DNA from: Janthinobacterium sp. UMAB-56
Lineage (GTDB): Bacteria; Pseudomonadota; Gammaproteobacteria; Burkholderiales; Burkholderiaceae_D
Reading direction: 5' to 3'
Length of the DNA stretch: 64,000 nucleotides
NCBI RefSeq assembly: GCF_900095265.1
Contig: NZ_LT607660.1
Span: 1 to 64,000 of the forward strand
Part shown: piece by piece, positions 44,418 through 51,861 of the stretch
Position numbering within the stretch: the first letter of the stretch is position 1
Layout: the number at the start of each line of letters is the position of its first letter
Notes under the pieces: model-generated
Seen by the model: the letters and a program-made list of their open reading frames with translations, nothing else
What the model was told of the DNA's origin: nothing
Databases searched by the model: none
Position numbers and translations under genes: made by a program

Positions 44418-45503
44418 ATGAGCGACTTCGTCCAGATCTCCATCCGCCACCGCACCGGGCACATCGTGCTCGACCGTCCGAAAGCCTTGAATTCCCTGTC
44501 GCTGGACATGGTACGCGCCTTGAACTCGGCCCTGCTGGCCTGGCGCGACGATCCGCAGGTAGACGCCGTCGTGATCCGCTCTAGCAGCGAAAAGGCCCTG
44601 TGCGCCGGCGGCGACATCCGCTTCTTTTACGATGCGGGGCTGGCCACGCCGCAAGGTGGCAGCGCCCAACTGGAAGATTTCTTTACGGAAGAATACGCTT
44701 TAAATCATTTAATTCATTTCTATCCGAAGCCGTATATCGCCGTGATGGATGGCGTGGTGATGGGGGGCGGCATGGGCGTGGCGCAAGCCGGCCCTGGCAA
44801 CCGCCTGCGCATCGTCACGGGACGCACCCGCATGGCCATGCCGGAAGTCAATATTGGCTTGTTCCCCGACGTGGGCGGCAGCTATTTCCTGTCCCGCCTG
44901 GCCGGTCAGCTGGGCCTGTATATGGGCTTGACGGGCTTGACGATCAGTGCGGCCGATGCCCTGTACACGGGCCTGGCCGATGTCTACCTGCCCGAGGCGC
45001 AGATGGGGGCGCTGCGGGCCCTGTTCGAATCGACGCCAGGCGAGGCCTTGCCAGTGGCCATCAAGGCGCTGGCGGCGCCCTTCCAGGCCGAGGTGGGTGT
45101 TTCTGCGCTGGCCACGGCGCGCGCGGCGCTGGACCGCCATTTTGGCGCCGGCCCTGTGGCCGCCATCATGGCCTCGCTGGCGCAGGACGACAGTGCGTTT
45201 GCCGGCAAGGCGCTGGCGGCCATGCGCCAGCGTTCCCCTCTGATGATGTCGGTGACCCTGGAATTGCTGCGGCGGGGCGCCCACCTGGGCGTGGCCGATT
45301 GCCTGCGCATGGAGCGCAGCGTGGTGCGCCACAATTTCGAACATGGCGAAGTGCTCGAGGGCGTGCGCGCGTTGGTGGTCGACAAGGACAATGCGCCGCG
45401 CTGGAACCCTGCCAGCCTGGACGAGGTCGATGCGGCCATGGTGGCGCGCTTCTTTGCACCCGTCTGGCCGGCGCAAGCGCATCCGCTGCGCCATCTGGAT
45501 TAA
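44418..45503 (+). CDS. Enoyl-CoA hydratase/isomerase-superfamily protein, 3-hydroxyisobutyryl-CoA hydrolase-like
   Basis: The 361-residue crotonase-fold protein has the oxyanion-hole segments ALCAGGDIRFFYD and GVVMGGGMGVA, and the motif MPEVNIGLFPDVGGSYFLSR typical of 3-hydroxyisobutyryl-CoA hydrolases of valine catabolism. Its length (about 100 residues more than simple enoyl-CoA hydratases) also favours that subgroup. No valine genes are next to it, so the physiological substrate is uncertain. Its stop abuts the stop of the convergent rapZ. Confidence 0.85.
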   Translation: MSDFVQISIRHRTGHIVLDRPKALNSLSLDMVRALNSALLAWRDDPQVDAVVIRSSSEKALCAGGDIRFFYDAGLATPQGGSAQLEDFFTEEYALNHLIHFYPKPYIAVMDGVVMGGGMGVAQAGPGNRLRIVTGRTRMAMPEVNIGLFPDVGGSYFLSRLAGQLGLYMGLTGLTISAADALYTGLADVYLPEAQMGALRALFESTPGEALPVAIKALAAPFQAEVGVSALATARAALDRHFGAGPVAAIMASLAQDDSAFAGKALAAMRQRSPLMMSVTLELLRRGAHLGVADCLRMERSVVRHNFEHGEVLEGVRALVVDKDNAPRWNPASLDEVDAAMVARFFAPVWPAQAHPLRHLD

Positions 45504-46367
45504 CTAGGCGCGTTCGCGGTGGCGCAATACTACGCGTTCATTCGGGCCGAAATACTGCGCCAGCCGTTCCGCCATGTACACGGAGCGGTGCTGGCCGCCC
45601 GTGCAACCCAGGGCCACCGTCAGATAGCTGCGGTTGTCGGACTTGAATGATGGCAACCATTTCTCGATGAAGGCGCGGATATCGGCCAGTAGTTCCAGCG
45701 CGCTCGGCTGCGCATCGAGGAAGGCGATCACGGGTGCGTCGCGTCCATCGAGGGGGCGCAGCGCCAGGTCGTAATAGGGGTTCGGCAAGGCCCGCACGTC
45801 GAACACGAAATCGGCGTCCAGCGGTACGCCGAGCTTGAAGGCGAACGATTCGAAGAACAGGGTCAGCGGCGCGCGTTCGGAGGCGACGATATCCTTGATC
45901 CAGGCGCGCAATTTGTTGGCGCTCAGTTCCGAGGTATCGATCACATGGCCCAGTTGCTCGATGGCCGACAGGCGCTCGCGTTCTTCCGAGATGCATTCGA
46001 TCAAGGTGCGGCGGCTGGCGGGATTATGGTTCGGACGCAATTCATGCGACAGCGGATGGCTGCGCCGTGTTTCCGAGAAGCGCGCCACCAGCGCATGAGT
46101 GGTGGCCGTCAAAAACATGACCTTGACGTCGTGCCCCTGGTCACGCAACAGGGCCACATTGTGCGGCAGGCTGGTCAGCGACTCGGCGCTGCGCGCATCG
46201 ACGGCGACGGCCAGTTGCGGTGTGCCTTCATCGAGCAGGGTTTGCACCAGGCTGGGCAGCAGCGCCGGTGGCAAGTTGTCAACACAATAGTAGCCGGCAT
46301 CTTCCAGCACATTGAGCGCGACGGATTTACCGGAGCCGGATATTCCGGTGATAAGGACGATATGCAT
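45504..46367 (-). CDS. rapZ: RNase adapter protein RapZ
   Basis: The 287-residue protein has Walker A GISGSGKS (residues 8-15) and the C-terminal [20 protein letters not shown] signature. In E. coli RapZ binds small RNAs GlmY and GlmZ to control glucosamine-6-phosphate synthase; outside enterobacteria the partner RNAs are unclear. ATG at 46367 is preferred as it gives the usual N-terminus MHIVLITG; an ATG five codons upstream is possible. It is separated from hprK by 284 bp containing two structured repeats. Confidence 0.94.
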   Translation of the reverse strand: MHIVLITGISGSGKSVALNVLEDAGYYCVDNLPPALLPSLVQTLLDEGTPQLAVAVDARSAESLTSLPHNVALLRDQGHDVKVMFLTATTHALVARFSETRRSHPLSHELRPNHNPASRRTLIECISEERERLSAIEQLGHVIDTSELSANKLRAWIKDIVASERAPLTLFFESFAFKLGVPLDADFVFDVRALPNPYYDLALRPLDGRDAPVIAFLDAQPSALELLADIRAFIEKWLPSFKSDNRSYLTVALGCTGGQHRSVYMAERLAQYFGPNERVVLRHRERA

Positions 46368-46466
46368 AGGCCGATCATACAATAAAGATCGGCGCTGCGC
46401 TCCCGAGGCAACTATCTTTACAAATTATTGCAATTTTGGCTGCAGTGTTGGTTAAGAAAAATTCCG

Positions 46467-46537
46467 GGTGCAGCAGGGAATTCACGCAGCGTTGCTGCGT
46501 GCCTGCGCAACGGTTCGCCCTTGCAAGGGCGAACTCC
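46467..46537. repeat. Structured repeat, unit A
   Basis: This is the first of two 71-nt units in direct orientation with a 105-bp period. It aligns without gaps to unit B (46572-46642) at 59 of 71 positions; the last 37 positions (46501-46537) are identical. It contains two stem-loops: CACGCAGC/GCTGCGTG with a 3-nt loop at 46483-46501, and a perfect 22-bp palindrome at 46513-46534. In the direction of hprK and rapZ transcription (minus strand) it would lie in the untranslated RNA between them. Confidence 0.85.
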
Positions 46538-46545
46538 ACTGCAGA

Positions 46546-46572
46546 CTAGTCGCCACTCATTGCCAACCGCTG
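46546..46572 (-). pseudogene. Relic of a second hprK 3' end (nine codons)
   Basis: Read on the minus strand, this segment encodes QRLAMSGD and a stop, exactly the last eight residues and stop of hprK at 46652-46678. DNA identity is 20/27, and every difference is synonymous (CAG/CAA, CGG/CGA, TTG/CTC, GCA/GCC, GAC/GAT, TAG/TAA). No longer match upstream was found. It lies between the two structured repeats. Confidence 0.65.
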
Positions 46573-46642
46573 GTGTAGCAGGGGTTTCGGAGAGCATTGC
46601 TCTCCGCCTGCGCAACGGTTCGCCCTTGCAAGGGCGAACTCC
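46572..46642. repeat. Structured repeat, unit B
   Basis: This second unit begins 105 bp after unit A. Its first stem is CGGAGAGC/GCTCTCCG (46588-46606), and the 22-bp palindrome recurs at 46618-46639. Compared with unit A, eight of the twelve differences fall in the first stem and form four fully compensated base-pair changes. It ends 9 nt before the hprK stop codon. Confidence 0.85.
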
Positions 46643-46651
46643 TTGGCAACA

Positions 46652-47587
46652 TTAATCGCCACTCATGGCGAGTCGTTGCCGCTCCATGAACTCTTGCAAG
46701 GTATCGATGCCGCGCAGTTGCAAAATCGTATTGCGCACGGCCGCTTCGAGCAGCACGGCGATGTTGCGGCCGGCGGCGACGGGAATGACGACCTTGCGCA
46801 CGGGCAATCCCAGCACGTCTTCCGTGGGGAACAGGAAGGGCAGGCGCTCGACTTCCTCTTCCAGTGCGTTGCGACGCACCAGGTGCACGATCAGCTTCAG
46901 GCGCATCTTGCGGCGCACGGCCGTTTCGCCAAAGATGGCCTTGATGTCGAGTAAGCCCAGGCCCCGCACTTCCAGCAGGTTTTGCAGCAGGGGCGGGCAG
47001 CGGCCTTCGATCATATTCGGTGCGATGCGCGAGAATTCCACGGCGTCGTCGGCCACCAGGCCGTGGCTGCGCGAAATCAGTTCCAGGCCCAGCTCGCTCT
47101 TGCCCAGGCCCGAATCGCCCGTGATCAGCACGCCCACGCCCAGCACGTCCATGAACACGCCATGCATGATGATGCGCTGCGCCAGCTTTTTCGACAGGTA
47201 GACGCGCAGGAAGTCGATCACTTGCGCGGCCGGCAGCGGGGTGGAGAACAGGGGAATGTTTTGCTCGTCGCAGATGGCGAGGATGTCGGGCGGGGTTTCC
47301 AGCCCTTGCGCGATGATCAGCGCGGGCGGGCCGCCGGCGATCAGTTCGCCGATCACGTGGGTGCGCGTGTTGACCTTCAGGCGCTGGTAGTAATTGATTT
47401 CCTGGTGACCGAAGACCTGGATGCGGCCCGGATGGATCAGGTTCAAGTGGCCCACCTGGTCGGCGGCCGACGAGACGTCGCCCGAGATCAGGCGTTCGCC
47501 GCCAGGAAAGCCGGCGAACCAGCCCAGTTGCAGACTTTCACGATTATCGTCGTACAGGCGTTGTATCGTCAGCGGCGTTTGCAACAT
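46652..47587 (-). CDS. hprK: HPr kinase/phosphorylase
   Basis: The 311-residue protein has an N-terminal regulatory domain and a C-terminal P-loop domain with [13 protein letters not shown]. The family signature [18 protein letters not shown] is intact. HprK phosphorylates or dephosphorylates the serine of HPr; in proteobacteria it works with EIIA-Ntr (PtsN), encoded 36 nt upstream. ATG at 47587. Its final codons are duplicated as a diverged relic just downstream. Confidence 0.95.
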   Translation of the reverse strand: MLQTPLTIQRLYDDNRESLQLGWFAGFPGGERLISGDVSSAADQVGHLNLIHPGRIQVFGHQEINYYQRLKVNTRTHVIGELIAGGPPALIIAQGLETPPDILAICDEQNIPLFSTPLPAAQVIDFLRVYLSKKLAQRIIMHGVFMDVLGVGVLITGDSGLGKSELGLELISRSHGLVADDAVEFSRIAPNMIEGRCPPLLQNLLEVRGLGLLDIKAIFGETAVRRKMRLKLIVHLVRRNALEEEVERLPFLFPTEDVLGLPVRKVVIPVAAGRNIAVLLEAAVRNTILQLRGIDTLQEFMERQRLAMSGD

Positions 47588-47623
47588 GGCAGTCTTCTTC
47601 AGGAGTGGAGGAATACCTGAAGT

Positions 47624-48106
47624 TTAACCCGCCGCTTGCAGACTGGGTTGCCAATTGACGATGCGCGAATGCACGGATTTGGGTTCCGGGTCCGTCGCCA
47701 GCGCCGTGCGGAAGGCATCGTCGGAAAACATTTCCGCAATTTCCGACAGGATTTCCAGATGTTGCTGGGTGACATGATCGGGAATCAGCAGGAAAAACAG
47801 CAGATTGACGGGCTTGCCATCGGGCGACTCGAAGGGAATCGGTTCGGCCAGGCGCACGAAGGCGCCCAGCGGGGCCTTCAGGGTCTTGCTGCCCTTGACT
47901 CTGCCATGCGGCACGGCCACGCCATGGCCCAGGCCTGTCGAGCCCAGGCGTTCGCGGGCAAACAGATTGTCCGACACGGTGGAGCGGGCGATGCCGTAAT
48001 TGTTTTCGAAGATCAGGCCTGCTTGCTCGAAGGCACGCTTTTTACTGGAAACTTCCAGGTCCAGCAGGACGTTTTCGGGGGATAGTATTTTGCTAAGATT
48101 AGTCAT
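47624..48106 (-). CDS. ptsN: Nitrogen-PTS enzyme IIA PtsN
   Basis: PtsN receives phosphate from the nitrogen-related PTS and regulates potassium and nitrogen-related functions rather than transporting sugar. The 160-residue protein has the phospho-acceptor His67 in GVAVPHGRV. ATG at 48106 is preferred over an in-frame TTG three codons upstream. It heads the minus-strand series ptsN, hprK, rapZ and has a good promoter. Confidence 0.95.
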   Translation of the reverse strand: MTNLSKILSPENVLLDLEVSSKKRAFEQAGLIFENNYGIARSTVSDNLFARERLGSTGLGHGVAVPHGRVKGSKTLKAPLGAFVRLAEPIPFESPDGKPVNLLFFLLIPDHVTQQHLEILSEIAEMFSDDAFRTALATDPEPKSVHSRIVNWQPSLQAAG

Positions 48107-48151
48107 GACACTCAATGAAATGGTGCAATGCGCAGAGGGCTTGCGAGCCGA

Positions 48152-48180
48152 ATTATAGGCCTGTTTCGGCAGCCTGTAAC
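48152..48180 (-). promoter_or_regulatory. Sigma-70 promoter of ptsN
   Basis: On the minus strand GTTACA (48180-48175) and a perfect TATAAT (48157-48152) are 17 nt apart. Transcription should start near 48145, about 39 nt before the ptsN ATG. The rest of the 334-bp gap up to queF holds a candidate terminator and AT-rich DNA. Confidence 0.72.
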
Positions 48181-48290
48181 GCCAATTCTCAACAGTATAC
48201 GCCCGCTGCGGGCGCAGTGGACGCTGCAGCCCATGTCGTCATCATTTTATTAAAAAAATAACATCCGGGTGTATCGGCTATTTCTTGATT

Positions 48291-48322
48291 AAAAACACGC
48301 GGCGCGCCGGTTTTTCCGCCGC
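48291..48322 (-). terminator. Candidate terminator after queF
   Basis: On the minus strand GCGGCG (48322-48317) pairs with CGCCGC (48304-48299), followed by GTGTTTTT. The stem is short but GC-only. It lies about 120 nt after the queF stop. Confidence 0.45.
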
Positions 48323-48440
48323 CGAATGCCGATTTTCCGATTTTTCAGCGTCTTTGACATGCTCTGCGGCACTACTGCAACGTTGTTTTAAAACACAGTC
48401 AACATTCCTGTTGGCATGGTTTCAGCGTGTGGCGCCCGTG

Positions 48441-49283
48441 CTACTGGCGCGCATTGCGCAGATTGCCCGGCATCGCTCCCGTGCTGAAGTTGCTGCGCCA
48501 GGGATTGATATCGAGGCCGCCGCGGCGTGTATAGCGTGCATACACGGACAGTTTTTGCGGCTTGCACTGGCGCAAGATATCGACAAAGATGCGCTCCACG
48601 CATTGCTCGTGGAATTCATTGTGTTCACGGAAACCGATCAGGTAGCGCAACAGGCTTTCCTGGTCGATCTGCGGTCCCGCGTACTCGATCTGCACGCTGC
48701 CCCAGTCGGGTTGGCCCGTCACCAGGCAATTCGATTTGAGCAAGTGTGAGACGAGCTTTTGTTCCACGGGGGCTTCATCCAGCGCCGCCTTCAAGAGTAG
48801 CGGCGAAGGTGTGTATTGCGTGATTTCCAGATCCAGGCGGTCGAGCAGCACGCCGTCGAATTCGCCCATTTTCAGCTTGCCGAAATCTTCCTGCAAGGTC
48901 AGTTCCACTTGCACGGGCGCGCCGAAACCGTTCGACAAATCCTGCTTGAGCAGGGCCAGCAGCGCATCCGGGCTATCCAGCTTGGTCTGGTTGAAGGAGT
49001 TCAGGTACAGCTTGAACGATTTCGATTCGATGATGTTCGGCGAATCGGCCGGCGCGCTGACCTTGGCGATGGCCACCTGCGGCTTGCCGCGCTGGTTCAG
49101 CCACGACAGTTCATACGCATTCCAGATATCGAGGCCGAAGAAGGGCAAGGTGCCGTGCAATGCCAGTTCGTCGCGCTTGCCCTGGCGCGGAATGGGAAAC
49201 AGCAATTCCGGCGCGTAATCGCTGCGGTAGGCAGAGCTTTTGCCCAGGGGAGACAGTTCGGCGAGGTCGTTGGTGGTGGTCAT
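48441..49283 (-). CDS. queF: NADPH-dependent 7-cyano-7-deazaguanine reductase QueF
   Basis: QueF reduces preQ0 to preQ1 in queuosine synthesis. The 280-residue protein is the long bimodular (E. coli YqcD-like) type. The NADPH motif [15 protein letters not shown] is in the N-terminal half and nucleophile Cys186 lies in [13 protein letters not shown]. The C-terminal half ends with [17 protein letters not shown]. No preQ1 riboswitch was recognised in its short upstream region. Confidence 0.96.
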   Translation of the reverse strand: MTTTNDLAELSPLGKSSAYRSDYAPELLFPIPRQGKRDELALHGTLPFFGLDIWNAYELSWLNQRGKPQVAIAKVSAPADSPNIIESKSFKLYLNSFNQTKLDSPDALLALLKQDLSNGFGAPVQVELTLQEDFGKLKMGEFDGVLLDRLDLEITQYTPSPLLLKAALDEAPVEQKLVSHLLKSNCLVTGQPDWGSVQIEYAGPQIDQESLLRYLIGFREHNEFHEQCVERIFVDILRQCKPQKLSVYARYTRRGGLDINPWRSNFSTGAMPGNLRNARQ

Positions 49284-49326
49284 GGTAATGGCGTGAATTC
49301 AGTCAAGCACGCATGGTAGCTTAATT

Positions 49327-49356
49327 CCCCCAACGGCGAGTAGCCGCCGTTGGGGG
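49327..49356. other. Perfect 12-bp hairpin between ilvA and queF
   Basis: CCCCCAACGGCG (49327-49338) and CGCCGTTGGGGG (49345-49356) form a perfect stem around AGTAGC. It directly follows ilvA on the minus strand. No T run follows on either strand, so it may protect the ilvA mRNA end rather than terminate intrinsically. Confidence 0.6.
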
Positions 49357-49363
49357 CTGATGC

Positions 49364-50899
49364 TTACCCTAGAAACAGCTTATACACAGGATTACTGCTT
49401 TCATCCCAGTAACGGTAGCCCAGGGTATCGAGGAAGCGGGCGAATTCTCCCATTTCATCGGGGGGCACTTGCAGGCCCACCAGGATGCGGCCCACGTCGC
49501 CGCCCTGGCTGCGGTAATGGCACAGGGAAATATTCCAGTTCGGCGCCATGCTGTCGAGGAAGCGCATCAGCGCGCCCGGGCGCTCGGGGAATTCAAAGCG
49601 GTACAGCAGCTCGTCCTGGGCCAGCCGGCTCTTGCCGCCCACCAGGTGGCGGATGTGCGATTTGGCCAGCTCGTCGTGGGTCAAGTCCAGGGTCTTGAAT
49701 TCGTGTTCCTCGAAGGTCTTCGCTAGCACGCTGGATTCATGCCGATCGGCAATTTGAATGCCGACGAACACGTGCGCGGCTTTTTCATCGCTGATGCGAT
49801 AGTTAAATTCCGTCACATTGCGCGCGCCGATGAGCGAGCAGAAGCGCTTGAAGCTGCCCCGCTGTTCGCGCATGGTGACGGCAAACACGGCTTCGCGGAA
49901 TTCGCCCAGTTCGGCGCGCTCGGCGACGAAGCGCAGGCGGTCGAAATTCATGTTGGCGCCGCAGGCGATGGTGACCAGCGTCTGGTTGATGATGGGGTGC
50001 TTGCTCAGGCTGGCCCGCTCCACATAGGCCTTGGCACCCGCGATGGCCAGTGCGCCGGCCGGTTCCAGGATGGAGCGCGTATCCGTAAACACATCCTTGA
50101 TGGCGGCGCAGATGGCATCCGTGTCGACGATGATGACTTCATCCACATATTGCTGCGCCAAACGGAAGGTTTCCTCGCCTACCAGGCGCACGGCCGTGCC
50201 GTCCGAAAACAGGCCTACATCGGGCAGGGTGACCCGTTCGCCCGCTTTCAGCGAGCGCGCCATGGCATCCGAATCGACCGTTTGCACGCCGATGATCTTG
50301 ATGTCGGGGCGAATCTGTTTCACGTAGGCAGCCACGCCAGCGATCAGGCCGCCGCCGCCGATGGCGACGAAGATGGCGTGGATGGGGCCGGCATGCTGGC
50401 GCAGGATTTCCATGCCGATCGTGCCCTGGCCGGCGATCACATCCGGGTCGTCGAACGGATGCACGAAGGTCAGCTTCTGTTCTTTTTCCAGGGTCAGCGC
50501 ATGGTTGTAAGCATCCGTGTAGGACTCGCCGTGCAGCACGATTTCCACGTGCACGCCGCCGCGCGCCTTGACGGCGTCGATCTTGACGGGGGGCGTGGTG
50601 GTCGGCATGACGATGACGGCGCGGCAGCCCATCCGCGCCGCTGACAGGGCTACGCCCTGGGCATGGTTGCCGGCCGAGGCGCAAATCACGCCGCGCTTGC
50701 GTTCCGCATCGCTGAGCTGAGCCATCTTGTTGTAGGCGCCACGAATCTTGAAGCTGAACACGCTTTGCATGTCCTCGCGCTTGAAGTAAATCTGGTTCTG
50801 CAGGCGCTGCGACAGGGCAGGGGCCAGTTCCAGCGGCGTTTCGGTAGCGACGTCATAGACGCGGGCGGTCAGGATTTTCTTGAGGTAGTCGATGTTCAT
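49364..50899 (-). CDS. ilvA: Biosynthetic threonine ammonia-lyase IlvA
   Basis: IlvA deaminates threonine to 2-oxobutyrate for isoleucine synthesis using PLP. The 511-residue protein has Lys51 in FSFKIRGAY as Schiff-base lysine and the phosphate-binding loop AIGGGGLIAG. Two ACT-like regulatory domains in the C-terminal third mark it as the isoleucine-inhibited biosynthetic type. ATG at 50899 gives the normal N-terminus; the longer frame upstream has no homology I recognise. Confidence 0.96.
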   Translation of the reverse strand: MNIDYLKKILTARVYDVATETPLELAPALSQRLQNQIYFKREDMQSVFSFKIRGAYNKMAQLSDAERKRGVICASAGNHAQGVALSAARMGCRAVIVMPTTTPPVKIDAVKARGGVHVEIVLHGESYTDAYNHALTLEKEQKLTFVHPFDDPDVIAGQGTIGMEILRQHAGPIHAIFVAIGGGGLIAGVAAYVKQIRPDIKIIGVQTVDSDAMARSLKAGERVTLPDVGLFSDGTAVRLVGEETFRLAQQYVDEVIIVDTDAICAAIKDVFTDTRSILEPAGALAIAGAKAYVERASLSKHPIINQTLVTIACGANMNFDRLRFVAERAELGEFREAVFAVTMREQRGSFKRFCSLIGARNVTEFNYRISDEKAAHVFVGIQIADRHESSVLAKTFEEHEFKTLDLTHDELAKSHIRHLVGGKSRLAQDELLYRFEFPERPGALMRFLDSMAPNWNISLCHYRSQGGDVGRILVGLQVPPDEMGEFARFLDTLGYRYWDESSNPVYKLFLG

Positions 50900-51100
50900 A
50901 GTCTGCAAGCAAGTGATTCTGGGCCAGAAAGGGTCTGGAGCGTGTCGGGCGATAGCGGCGGCGCCGCGGCGGATAGCCTGGCGACAATAATGCTCTGTGG
51001 AACTGCGGGCGGGTATGCCTTTGCCGGTCGGCGCGGATTGTGCGGCGCCCAGGCTGCTGTTCATTATAATGGAGAGCCTTACTGCATCGCGAAGTGTTCC

Positions 51101-51592
51101 ATGATCGAATCCGCAATCGCCTGGCTGCTGCAACTGATCGCAGCGCCGGAAGTCGGGCTGACATCGGTCTTTCTGATCAGCTTTATTTCCGCCACCTTGT
51201 TGCCGCTCGGCTCGGAACCGGCCGTGTTTGCCGTCATCAAGGCCAATCCCGCGCTGTTCTGGGCCGCCATCGGCGTCGCCACCCTGGGCAATACCCTGGG
51301 CGGTATCGTCGACTACTGGATGGGCTACCGGGCCAAGCAGGCGTTCGCCAAGGAACGCGACACGCGCTGGTTCCGCTGGCTGGCCCGCTATGGCGCCAAG
51401 ACCATGCTGCTGGCCTGGCTGCCCGTCGTGGGCGACCCCCTGTGCACCCTGGCCGGCTGGCTCAAGTTGCCGTTCTGGCCCAGCGTGGTCTACATGGCCA
51501 TCGGCAAGTGCGCGCGCTATCTGACCATGACGGGCTTGCTGCTCTACGTGCCCGATGGCGTGTGGCACCGGATTGGACAAATGCTGGCGTAA
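51101..51592 (+). CDS. YqaA-family (SNARE-associated/DedA-like) membrane protein
   Basis: The 163-residue protein has several hydrophobic helices and the family features ISFISATLLPLGSEPAVFAV, GNTLGGIVDYWMG and LAWLPVVGDPLCTLAGWLK. YqaA proteins belong to the DedA/VTT superfamily, whose studied members move lipids across the membrane; the role of this one is unknown. ATG at 51101 is the first codon of the conserved part. A TATAAT (51065-51070) upstream lacks a good -35. It is divergent from ilvA. Confidence 0.85.
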   Translation: MIESAIAWLLQLIAAPEVGLTSVFLISFISATLLPLGSEPAVFAVIKANPALFWAAIGVATLGNTLGGIVDYWMGYRAKQAFAKERDTRWFRWLARYGAKTMLLAWLPVVGDPLCTLAGWLKLPFWPSVVYMAIGKCARYLTMTGLLLYVPDGVWHRIGQMLA

Positions 51593-51861
51593 ACGGCACG
51601 AAAACGGAGCGTATTGCAACGCTGGTTTGCCCCATTTTTGGGCAGTTCGATAGTTTGCAGCACAGTCTGATTCTTAGCATTTTTGCGTCAAAAAAGCACT
51701 AATACTGGTTTTTTATTCATGCAATAGAAGGCTTTTCCATATTTGCTATGGTAGCGGAGGAGGTGCTTAAACCTTAGGCCGCCTAAGGCTGTTCCCGCAT
51801 GGTGCGGCGCAATAAGATAAAATGGGCCTTTAGGGTCCAGTCCACATCGTCACCACACTCC
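51593..51861. other. Intergenic region with palindrome upstream of the FAD/Fe-S gene
   Basis: This 269-bp AT-rich stretch has no credible gene. It holds a small hairpin (TGCCCCATTTTTGGGCA, near 51630) after yqaA and a perfect palindrome CCTTAGGC-C-GCCTAAGG at 51772-51788, 73 nt before the next start. The palindrome is a reasonable operator candidate. No clear promoter boxes were found. Confidence 0.4.

Noticed and set aside
46467..46642. Possible CRISPR array
   Set aside because: Only two units, unequal flanks, an hprK relic as the spacer and no cas genes.
46428..46655. A 75-codon frame with an internal peptide repeat (LRNGSPLQGRTP twice)
   Set aside because: The peptide repeat is only the translation of the two structured DNA units. 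No ribosome-binding site and no codon preference support it.
48285..48749. A 154-codon plus-strand frame upstream of and into queF
   Set aside because: Most of it is antisense to queF and the rest covers the intergenic terminator region.
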